Positions 32,381-43,121 of a stretch of DNA of 64,000 nucleotides are shown piece after piece. The stretch lies in contig JAIXMF010000006.1 in NCBI GenBank assembly GCA_025201365.1, positions 496,001 through 560,000 on the forward strand, in the 5' to 3' direction. Under the pieces are notes generated by a model, which was not told the DNA's origin, did no database searches, and worked only from the letters and a program-made list of their open reading frames with translations. A program made the position numbers and the translations under genes. This DNA comes from Syncephalis plumigaleata. Lineage: Eukaryota; Zoopagomycota; Zoopagomycetes; Zoopagales; Piptocephalidaceae. The stretch's first letter is position 1, and each line of letters starts with the position of its first letter.

Positions 32381-32420
32381 TACGTAAAACAAATTCATTC
32401 TTTTTATTAAATGCACCTTC

Positions 32421-33983
32421 TTAGGATGATGGATTGATTTCACCAATATACAGTGTTTTATCCGTACTACAGGATACCACTATTACAAATATAGCGTGTT
32501 AGTACGGGTATTGTTAGAGTATGCTATGTATATAGACACGTTACCTATAGGTTCGCGTGGATGAAAGTCCACCTCGTTAACGCATCCTTTATGGCCAGGC
32601 AGTTTGTAGAGAATACGACGCGTGTCCACATCCCATATAACGACTGTACGATCACCTGAACCGGCGGCTATACGCGTACCATCGGGTGACCATGCTGCCT
32701 TTAGTAGATTCTTTTCAAATCCGTGTGGTGCTCCCTCAAACACCTTAATACAGCGATGTCCAACGGCGAATGGTTTAATATCCCAAATACGCACTAGTAG
32801 TTATTATTCAATCATACACATTAGATGAATCGTGTAATACTCGACAGCAATGTCATCTACCTGTGTTATCCATACTGTTCGACAACAAATACTGGCCATC
32901 TGGACTCTTGCGAATACCCGTAATGGTATCCTGATGTCCTTCTAGCAAATAGCTAATGGTTCGTTGACGTACATCCCATACCTAATATATATATATATAT
33001 ACAATTAATATATATAGCATTTGTACTAATGTGTATATCATTATACTCACAGTAATTGTGTTATCTAGACTACCAGCAAACAACTGGTCACCTGCACTAC
33101 TGAATTCTACCGCAGTAACCTGATAGGGATGCTCCAGTGTGTCTACTGCTTCTTTGACACGTAAATCCCATATCTAATCTAGTATTCGTATTGAGCGCTA
33201 TTTATACTCGTCATTGCCACTTACTTTGACGGTACGATCATCACTACCACTACATAGAATGGTGCCAGCACCCGTGTATTTCTCCTGAGCACTGCAACTG
33301 TTGACATAGAGTGAATGGCCCTTTAACTTCTTAATTCGTTGACCAGTGGTGGTATCCCATACACCTAGTGTACGATCAGCACTAGCCGAGTAGATTTGTC
33401 TAATCGATCATGTAAGAGACTACTATAAGGTTGACATTGACACTATTCAGTAATAACTTACTGACTATCATTTGACCATTGTACTTCCAAGACAGCATTG
33501 GTATGACCACGTAATAAACCATAGTTTTTGCATTCTCCATAAGTATTCCATAGAACTATGTAGATATAGATGAATAAGCAACAATACTAGTAGAATACTT
33601 TCATGCACTACTCTACTCACGAATATCACGATCCATAGACCCGGAAGCAATATGTTGTCCACTGGGATCGAATTTACACGTTAACACATCGCGCTAGTTA
33701 TACAGTAAGTAAGTTAGCTAATCAGTCAGTCAACCGTGTATCACTCATCTACCTGATGACCAGTTAACAGCATGATCGGTGCTTGTAGTCCAGAGGTACG
33801 CGGTACCTATTATTATCGTTATTATTATATATGGTTAGTAGAGTATTGCATCATGTGATTCATTAACTCGGTTACCTGTTGAATAATAGCACCTGACTTG
33901 CTATTGTTTGTTACAGGTACCAATTCCTGACGGGATTGCGCATCTTGACTTGTAGTCTGACGTATAAGGGCACTTGTGGCCAT
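32421..33983 (-). CDS. SNRNP40: WD40 protein SNRNP40 (U5 snRNP 40 kDa / Spf38 type)
   Basis: ATG at 33983-33981 (MATSALIRQTT), stop at 32421-32423, with about nine exons and short introns. Seven WD repeats are readable in order, e.g. LLTGHQRDVLTCKFDPSGQH, LLRGHTNAVLEVQWSND, LKGHSLYVNS, LEHPYQVTAVEFS, LLEGHQDTITGI, the repeat with FEKNLLKAAWSPDGTRIAAGSGD, and LPGHKGCVNEVDFHP. The end (VVSCSTDKTLYIGEI) matches the terminal strand of the SNRNP40 family (S...DK.LY.GE). This U5 protein contacts Prp8 in the spliceosome. The last exon is only about 63 bp. The right end of the Fanzor element lies 40 bp after the stop. Confidence 0.9.
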
Positions 33984-34133
33984 AGTGAAGACGATAGTAG
34001 TGTGGAGAAATAATAGTGTAAAGCAAAAATAGGAACACGAGTGTTGTTATTTCCAGATGAAATTTATTTTATTTTTATTTCATTTTTATTTCATTTTTAT
34101 TAATTAGTCTTTCATCGATTGTTAACCTACAAC

Positions 34134-37100
34134 ATGGGAAAGAATCGAGTTAGATTCAATGAAAAGGCACGCGCCTCCTCAAAGAACAAGGGACAGACGA
34201 AGAGGAAGCGTGTCAAGAAGTCCGGACAACATGCGCAGGATGTAGTTGAAGATACAGCGTTGTAAGTAATTCAGCCTTTAACGAGTGGCAGTACATGTAG
34301 CTTACAAGAGTTGTCAGTGATTCAAATGCTCTTATTCTTCCAAGTAAACATGATATGGATCAGATGAACATGGAGCAACAAGTAAGCACATCTATATAAT
34401 GCAATCATTGTCAAATAGCTAATGTGTATACAGGATGATCACGATGATAATAGCAATGCATCAGATGATAATGATGAACCACAAGAAAAGATGAATAGCA
34501 AGAAGCGTAAACGACTAGAGAACTATATCGTATGTTCTACATGATATTCATTGAGTATTCGCTAATCTATTATGATAAATAGGCAAAACAAATCAAATTA
34601 GAAGAACGCGAAGAACTGTTTAAGAAGTTAGCGTAAGTAATTCGAGTATAGTAGTCAATATGAAATAAGCAATGATCACTTAATCAATCAATTGTATATT
34701 ATAGCGAAACAACATGGAGTTCTGAATTATTACGTTCTAGTCGACAATTAGGACAACAGGTAAATGAATAACTAATAGAAATGTCACGATTATTATAGAT
34801 TATACTTACATTGTGTATGTTATTAGAAAGAAACCACTCGTGAAAAACTACGACGTGCTCTTAATGAACAACGACGCGGTATTCCTCTAACCAATCCTGA
34901 TGTCCACTTGTTAATGGAACGACAAGCTGATGAAGATGATGCTGACATGGATATGTCATTCAATACATCATCATCACTATCAAATACAATGGCAAACATG
35001 GAACAGAATGATACTCATTCATCAATGCCTGCTGTTATGGGAAGTGCACTTGCATCAACAGGATTTGCATTGTCTAACAAGTCTACAACAGTAAAGAAGT
35101 CAAAACGGGTATGTTAATATATTCATGTATAAACAATTAATCTAATAATCCTATATGAATATTAGAAATTTGTATCTATACGTGATCTTGTGGCCAATAC
35201 ACGATATAGCAAGGGTGATCAATCTGATACTTCAATGGATGATGAAGATGATGAATCAAATGATAGTTCAGATTCATTTGATAGTTCAGATTCAGCCAAT
35301 GACAGTAGTGAAGAAGAAGCAGAAGAAGCAGAAGCAGAAGAGGAGGAGAAAGAAATAGATGATAAATCTATAGAGACTGTAGCACCAGTAGATACATCAA
35401 CTCTTGATCAAATGGATGAACAGCAAGTATCTGAACAAGAACAAGAACAAGAGCAAGCATCAGAATCAGAAGATACACCATTAGTACAAAAGGCAAGTAG
35501 ATTTACATGTAATAACAATTCTAGTATTAATACTCCTTATTATTAATAGAAGTTCTATATATCTGTTAATCGTGATCCAGAGATTCAAGCTTCTCGTATG
35601 CAATTACCTGTTTGTAGAGAGGAACAGGTAAGATATAAATACATAAATGTAATAATCATTACTAATAACCATGTAGTCTATTATGGAAACTATTCAACTC
35701 AATCCCGTTACAGTAATCTGTGGTGAGACTGGTTCGGGTAAAACAACACAAGTACCTCAATTCCTATATGAAGCAGGTTATGGACATCCTAATAGTGGTA
35801 ATATACATTATGATAACTACTTGTATAAATAATAGTATTAATACTAGATGATATCACTATGACAGAACATCCTGGTATGATCGGTGTTACACAACCACGT
35901 CGAGTTGCTGCCGTGAGTATGGCACATCGAGTGGCGCAAGAACTTAATGTTACAGATGATAAAGTATCCCATCAAGTAAGTAGAAGGGGATACGAATATT
36001 CTATTGATTCATCATTTACTATGAAGTATATACACTAACAGAATAATAGATTCGATTTGATACAACTGTATCACCGAATACTGCCATCAAATTCATGACA
36101 GATGGTGTGTTACTACGAGAATTAGCTAATGATTTCCTACTATCTCGTTATTCAGTCATTATTATTGATGAGGCACATGAACGTAGTATCAATACAGATA
36201 TTCTTATTGGTGTGATTAGTCGAGTATTGAAGTTACGTGAAGAGATGTCGAGTAATGATTCATCAGTTAAGGTAATTGTAATAGTTAATACTAATCATCA
36301 TGAATATATACTTACATGTATAATGAATATATACATATATATGTTGTATCTATTATAGCCATTACGTGTTGTTATCATGTCAGCCACACTGCGTGTCAGT
36401 GATTTCACTGAGAATACTACACTGTTTAATGTACCTCCACCTGTCATTAATGTTGAAGCTAGACGATTTCCGGTAAGTTATTTCCTTGGATAGTAATGAA
36501 TAATACATGATTGCTGATTAGCAATTATATATACATAGGTTCAAATTCATTTTAATCGACGTACACCTCATGATCATGTTGCTGAGGCATTCAAGAAAGT
36601 ATCAAAAATACATAGACAACTACCAGATGGTGGTATACTAGTATTCCTGACTGGACAGAATGAGATTACCGATTTATGTCGTAAATTACGTAAACAATTC
36701 CCAATGGTGGCTGAATCGAAACAAACATCCAAGAAACAGATCACTAATAATATGAAAGAAATGACTGCAAAAACAGGTAATTATAGTAATAAATAATGAG
36801 ATTGCTATACTAATCATTCCTATATTGATTAGCTACCATGGAGGCAGAGGAAGTGGGATTCGGTGATGATGCAGCAGATATGGATTTGGCAGCATTAGAA
36901 TCAGGTGACAGTACAAGTGAAGATGATCTAGATCCACATGCACCGGATATGGCTGCAGGTAAGTATAGTAGAAATGAGTTAATTATACAATTTACTAATG
37001 ACATACTTAATGATGAATAGGTCCATTACACGTATTACCATTGTATTCAATGTTATCGACAGAGCAACAACTGCGTGTATTTGAAGCACCACCACCTGGT

Positions 37101-39208
37101 ACTCGTCTCTGTGTTGTTGCTACGAATGTGGCTGAGACATCCATTACTATTCCACATATTAAATATGTGGTTGATGCTGGTAAAGCAAAAGAAGTAAGTA
37201 AAGTGATTAACAAGTTATAGTTATCAAAATAGCTAAACTATTATTGTTATTATTGAATTACTTAGCGTCGTTATGAAGCAAGTACAGGTGTGCAATCATT
37301 TACAACAGATTGGACATCAAAAGCATCAGCCGATCAGGTAACTAGTAATAATAACAAGAGCATGATCATCAATTACTTATATGTTATTGATCAATTAGAG
37401 ATCAGGTCGAGCAGGTCGTACTGGTCCAGGACATTGTTATCGTCTCTACTCATCTGCTGTATTCAATGATCAATTTGCATCATTTACAGAACCGGAAATA
37501 TTCCGTATGCCTATTGAGGGTATGTAGTATTGTTCATTCTAATTGACATTGATATTGATATCAAACATTATAATGTACTTAGGCATTGTATTACAAATGA
37601 AGAGTATGCATATTAATCAAGTGGCCAACTTCCCATTCCCAACACCACCCAATCGTGTATCACTAACAAAATCAGAAAAGGTAGCTATTACTTTATACAT
37701 GTAATAATGAATACATTAACTCATTATGCAATGTTGTCACTAGTTGCTGCAATATCTGGGTGCATTGGATGATCAAGGTCGTATCACTTCTTTGGGTCAA
37801 CTTATGTCATGTTTCCCGGTGGCACCTCGATTTGCTAAAATGTAATTACTACTAATAGTTATTTGTATGAATCTAGTTAATAATATATATATATATACAT
37901 TGTAATAGGCTGATTATTGGACAGCAACATGGTTGTCTACCCTATGTCATTGCCCTAGTGGCTGCATTATCCGTGGGTGATCCATTTATTAAGGAGCAAT
38001 TCCTTGAAGCGGGTGATGTCAGTGAGGATGACATTGATGACGCATTGGCAACTGCACATGCAGAAGTGAAAACACTCAAGCGAACAGATCTTGTCGAGAA
38101 GGCAAAACGACGCATTACACGCAAGCAATTCTTTACCGTTCAAAGTGTAAGTAGTAGATCTATGACTGTACATGTCAATTATATATATATATGTATTTAT
38201 ATTTATATATTGTATAGCAATTGGCCGGTGATACACCGATTAGTGATGCATTAAAGGTACTGGCCGCTGTGGGAGCCTATGAATACGCAGGTGGTAGTGA
38301 CTCGTTTTGTGAGAAACACTTTTTACGATCCAAGGTAAGTAAATGAAGAAGAAAGAGAAGGGGAAGCAGATAATGATAAGCATAAATAATTGATTACACT
38401 TGTGCTTACGTGAATGAATGAATCAGGCAATGTTGGAAATACGAAAATTACGACGACAACTTACGGAGATTGTACAAGTGAACTGTCCAGGTGTCAATGT
38501 ATCACTGGATCCTCGTATGGCACCACCTTCTGATTTACAGGTAGATGACACTAGTATATATATATATATGTATTCCATTCTAGATTATAGTTACTAACCA
38601 TAATCATGATGTATAGCGTAAACTATTATGTCAAATACTAATGGCAGGATTTATTGATCAAGTGGCTATTCGCAAGGACTTGGTTGATTCATCGATACGC
38701 TTTAATAAACGAGCACCCGCTGCCTATACTACCATGTGGTCTACGGATGATACGTTTATTCATCCAACATCCGTGGTGTATTCTACACGACCTGCACCTG
38801 AAATGGTTATCTACAGTGATTTAACACGAACATCCAAAGTATGGCTTACTGGTAAGTAGCGAGTATGTTGAATTGTGTAAGATTACTCATGACTGACTAA
38901 TACTACTCAGGTGTCACGGTTGTTGAACGAGGTTGGGCACCGATGATCGGTAAAGCAATGTGTTCATTTGGTAAACCACTTTCTAGTCCAGCACCTCAGT
39001 ACGTATATTGTGATGACTACTCATCATTCTTACCACTTCACTATTGATATATATACTAATGACAATGATATGTAGATATAATGAAACAAAGGATATAGCC
39101 ACCGTGTATCTAATACCATCATTTGGTCCGAAATCATGGTCATTACCTGCAGTTAAGGCGCAACAACGACGCGTGGGCACACGATGGCAATTTGAACGTG
39201 TTCTTTAA
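34134..39208 (+). CDS. ECM16: DEAH-box RNA helicase DHX37/Ecm16 (Dhr1)
   Basis: About twenty exons. The start [26 protein letters not shown] gives a basic N-terminus, followed by a long acidic region ([26 protein letters not shown]) before the helicase core. Helicase motifs in order: [14 protein letters not shown] (about 35730), Ia [16 protein letters not shown] (about 36170), III SAT (about 36383), [12 protein letters not shown] and [24 protein letters not shown] (about 37400). An acidic insert (about 36838-36960) separates IV from V, as in DHX37. The C-terminal HA2/OB-fold region follows, ending in [16 protein letters not shown]37/Dhr1 removes U3 snoRNA from pre-18S rRNA in the nucleolus. 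Exon limits are approximate. Confidence 0.92.
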
Positions 39209-39320
39209 TCGATGAAGCACACACACACAAACACAAACACATATATACACATACATATATACACATGAATTCATGATAGGTAATCACGCGTATTGTAACA
39301 GCTTATTGTAGTAACGACTA

Positions 39321-40125
39321 TTACACTTCTTTACGATATTCGGTTTTTTCTACTTTGACTTCATCGTCAACTAGTTGATAAATATACGTGACAATAGAGC
39401 TGTTTTGCACATCCATAAGAATAAACGATGGGATCGCTTCCTCTCTAATAGCAGATATGATCGTCATCATTAGTTAGTTATTTCATGTATCATGTAGTTA
39501 CACGTACCCGGAACAAGTGGCTAAAGCACCGGTGGCACTACCAGGATTAATGTAGAATCGTCCATCTCGCTCTGTTGCTTCTACCTGGTGTGTATGTCCA
39601 CTAATAAGCACATCGACATCCATCTCGCGAGCTGCCATGGCCAATACGGCATGATCACCCCATGGTTGCATTTGATGACCGTGTACGAGTCCAATACGTA
39701 ATGCTCCATGTTGAATCACCTTTGTTAAAGGAAAGCTAGCCTAGTAGTTATTGATATACAATAAATGTACATATCAGAATATGAAGAAGATTCACACTAC
39801 TACTACTACTCACCTCGTCCATATCTCCTTTGACGACGTGCAAGTCCAGGGCTACCGTACGTAATTGGTCATAGGTTGAACGATCGCATACATTACCCGT
39901 ACATAGAATCTGTTGAATTTTACCAGGTACCTATATATCCATTACTAAGCAATAATGATAATAGAAGGGGTATATAAATACTTACAAGTAGTTTGCTGAA
40001 TTTCGGTGGTAGTGCACTAGACCGTTGAGGAATATGAAGGTCACCGATAACAAGTACAAGCTATACAAGTGTGAAGATGCGTTTACTAACTAGTTATTCC
40101 CTTATGTCAAATGACTTACCACCAT
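39321..40125 (-). CDS. VPS29: Retromer subunit Vps29
   Basis: ATG at 40125-40123 lies in a minute first exon (MV), followed by [31 protein letters not shown], then [23 protein letters not shown], the exon at 39510-39719 ([45 protein letters not shown]) and a last exon ending in [21 protein letters not shown]. These are the hallmarks of the metallophosphoesterase-fold protein Vps29, a retromer subunit for endosome-to-Golgi retrieval. Four or five exons, about 185 residues. It is divergently arranged with the cytochrome b561 gene, with a MITE between them. Confidence 0.93.
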
Positions 40126-40697
40126 TGTAACAGTAGCAGTAGTAGAAATGAGATTGACAATAAAACAAAGATAGAGAGAGATAGAAAGAGTAAAGAGGAA
40201 GGAAGGGAGTATATGACGCTGAATATTTATTATTATCTGCTTAGAATTTGATATTTATAAATCTATGCTGTAGTGGATGTTTATTCGGACAACAACAACA
40301 ACTGCCCCAATACAGGCTATTTCCATCCAATTTGCGCAGTTAGCCTTCTGTTTTTATGAATAAATAATAGTTAACACTATCAATAAATGATCCATTACTA
40401 ATACTGAATTGTTATTATTATCATGCTGTGTCAAGTGGCATTTCTATGGTAATAATGGTGTTAACAATTGTGTAAATCTATTTGTTAATAAACTACAAAC
40501 GTTAAAGGATAAATGCGCAAATTGGATGGAAAAACACTGTATGTATGTGTACACCGCAAATATAAATGTCCAGCCAACGTGCACACACCTTCCATTTCCC
40601 ATTGTAGTCGTGGCATCATTATCCACAACTCTATCTTTTCTATTTCTATATTTGCTGTGTGCTACTCTACGCTACGTGATTCCACATTACATACACC
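40126..40697. promoter_or_regulatory. Bidirectional promoter region of VPS29 and cytochrome b561 genes, carrying a MITE
   Basis: 572 bp between two divergent start codons, 227 of them a MITE (40313-40539). A purine-rich run (AGAGAGAGATAGAAAGAG) lies at about 40171-40190. No core promoter element can be assigned with confidence. Confidence 0.5.
40313..40539 (-). mobile_element. MITE derived from the Fanzor transposon
   Basis: 227 bp with TA on both sides (40311-40312, 40540-40541) and inverted ends CAGGCTATTTCC/CAGTGTTTTTCC plus CCATCCAATTTGCGCA. Bases 40313 to about 40379 are the reverse complement of the Fanzor element's right end (32310-32380), and about 40380-40539 are the reverse complement of its left end (23347 to about 23503), both with few differences. 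It is therefore an internal-deletion derivative of the same family in minus orientation. It has no coding capacity. Confidence 0.92.
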
Positions 40698-41398
40698 ATG
40701 ACACTATTAGTACGTGGTCCACTTGTAATATTGGCAGTGATAGTAGGGGGTGCCATAATGTCAGGTCCATGGATGCTATTTACCCTGCATCCTTTACTTA
40801 TGACATTAGCTGCTATTGGCATGACAGAAGGTAAGTGGGATAGCTGATAGCAATAGGAATAATAAAGAAAAAGAAAGAGGGAAAAGCAAAATAGAACCAT
40901 TTAGTAGTGATCGATTTGTTAATACACGCTCATTTGATAGGCACGTATCGTATGCAACAACGATTGACGGCAGGCGAGAAACGCATCGGTCTTCGTTGGC
41001 ATCGCTACTTGCAAACCCTCGCCTTGTGCACGATCACCTCAGGATTCTTTGTCATTTATTGTAATAAAGTACTTAATGGCAAGGCACATCTAACTACATG
41101 GCATGGTATTATCGGATTGATGGCCACCGTATTGATGCTGGTGCAGGGTCTCGTGGGTGCATTGCTCGTTTACATGCCTGGTCTATTTGGTGGTCAGCTC
41201 AAGTCGCGGCATTATTATCGATTGCATCGTGTATTCGGCTATGGCTCGTTAGTGGCAGTATGGACAGCCACCGTCTTGGGATTAATGTCCAACTGGATGC
41301 TACGCTACCTGCCCTATTCATGGATAGTCTGGCTTCTAGTGGCTCTAGTGCTTGCTGGCGTGTGTCAACGAGTATCATTGACCGCCATACGAATCTAA
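40698..41398 (+). CDS. Cytochrome b561-domain membrane protein (CYB561D2-like)
   Basis: Two exons (40698-40830, 40941-41398), about 197 residues. Six hydrophobic segments are visible. Histidines stand in the positions expected for two b-type hemes: TLHPLLM near the end of helix 2, RWHRYLQTL, TWHGIIG and RLHRVFGY. The short length and lack of a DOMON domain match the CYB561D1/D2 subgroup of transmembrane electron carriers. The substrate cannot be told from sequence. The start (MTLLVRGPLVILAVIVGG) opens directly into a membrane segment. Confidence 0.87.
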
Positions 41399-41563
41399 TA
41401 AATGTGATCTCTAAGAAGTAACATTTACTACAACTGCATAGCTAGTCATTAGATAATGATATTGCAACATACAGAATACTAATTTATTATCAATAATAAA
41501 CTAATGAGGTATGTTCGACGGGGGATTCCTATCATTTATGTCATAGAAGAAAAGAAGAAGCCT

Positions 41564-42896
41564 CTAAAACTTGAACACATGATCGGAGTTGTAGCCCATC
41601 TTCTTCAATGTGCCGCCCACTTCACCTTGCGTGAACTTTGGTCCTTTCGGTCCCGAAACACTTTCAAGCATGGGTGGTGGACCGCACACCATGACAATAT
41701 TGCCTTCACCAGGTTGTGGCATGGTCTCCTTGATCATCTTCTCGTTGACGTAGCCCTTGTAGTGCTTCCAGTCAGCAACTGGTTTATCCAAGGTGTAGTA
41801 CAAGTTAAGCTGATCGGGATACTTGGTGGCCATTGCTTCTAGGACATCACGGGCAAGAATGTCATCTTCAGTAACATTGGCAAATAGCAATGATATCTTT
41901 GTCTTGTCTTCTGGATTCTCCAATATTTTACGTGCCACTTGAATCATTGGTGTAATACCTGAATTCATCATTAGTATGGTAAGCAACAACTCGTTAAATG
42001 ACATGTAATTAGTCTACTTACCAGTACCACCTAGTAGATCGTGTTAAATAGTCATCGATATTGAATATAATGGTGAGTTGATATGTACAAATAGGATTAT
42101 ATCAGTATTATATAGTCATACTTACCGGCAATCAAACCAATATGCTTATACTTGTTGGCTTCATAGGGGAACTTTGGAATAGGACCTATTATTGATTAGT
42201 TAGTTATCGAGCAACATTGTTACAATGTATTCGCGTATCTTACCCTTCATTTCTAGCTTGTCACCAGGCTTTAGATTGAATAAAGCAGGTGTGAATTGAC
42301 CATCTACACCATCGTCATTAGTAATGATGCTATGCTTGGAATAGACGCAGCAACGATAATCACTTACCAGCATAGCTTTTAATAATGAAATCAACATGAC
42401 CCTTGTCCTCTTCACGGGAGATCGGTGTATAGGGTCGGATGATGTATTCGCCCTCTTTGTCGCCCTTCTTGGGTAGACGAGCTACCACGCAGGATGCCAC
42501 CTTGAGACCAAACTTTTGCTCTGGATTATCCAGTTGAAAACGGAATAACCGCGTATTATGCGTGATATCCTTGATTTCTGCCAATTCAAACGGTACAAAC
42601 TGGTCGGGATTCAATGCAACCGGAATGTCCTTTGCTTTTGTATGTACAGCAGCATTCTGTGTAGTGTGATAATAGTAGTAGCCTGTATAGATAGATTAGT
42701 ATGGTTGCATACTGTAGTGCTATGTAGTGTACTCGCCCGCGCCTGCTAGACCAGCCAAACCGGCAATCTTCAAGCCATTATTACTACCTGAGGAAGCCTT
42801 ATCCCCGGCAGAACTATAGAAACGAGGAATGGTGGTGGCACGTGCCATAGAAGTACTCGTAAGACGAGTGGCGCGTAGTAGACTAGTACGGAACAT
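41564..42896 (-). CDS. MCR1: NADH-cytochrome b5 reductase, mitochondrial (Mcr1-like)
   Basis: ATG at 42896-42894 opens a mitochondrial presequence (MFRTSLLRATRLTSTSMARA) followed by a short membrane-type segment (GLKIAGLAGLAGAGYYYY). Then the FAD domain (FVPFELAEIKDITHNTRLFRFQL; RPYTPIS), linker ([28 protein letters not shown]) and NADH domain (GGTGITPMIQVARKIL; VCGPPPML), ending HVFKF. The order and spacing match fungal Mcr1, which passes electrons from NADH to cytochrome b5 or other acceptors at the outer membrane/intermembrane space. Intron 1 (42683-42736, 54 bp) begins with GC rather than GT. About six exons. Confidence 0.92.
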
Positions 42897-42910
42897 GATC
42901 AAGGAGTACA

Positions 42911-42965
42911 ATACGAATATCGATAGTAGTAGTAGTAGTAGTAAGAGAAAGAAAGAAAGAAAGAG
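42911..42965. repeat. Simple repeats before the b5 reductase start
   Basis: A (AGT)n run at about 42924-42941 is followed by (GAAA)n-type purine runs to about 42965, in the 5' leader or promoter of the reductase gene. Confidence 0.7.
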
Positions 42966-43121
42966 AAAGAGGTAGCAGCAGCTAGAATAGAATAAGATGT
43001 GGATGTGCTGTCGTCATCATGAATGGTTGACTAAAATGTGATGATGCGTCCAATCATTTTTATTTATAGATAAACACGATTCATCATATGCTTTATTAAA
43101 GAAAATAAGAAGATTCACCAG

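Noticed and set aside
32449-32459. TACAGTGTTTT, identical to the tip of the Fanzor element's left end, 70 bp beyond its right end
   Set aside because: It is coding sequence of the last SNRNP40 exon (DKTLYI in the reverse direction), is not followed by the CCATCCAATT block, and fits the conserved protein end. Chance similarity.
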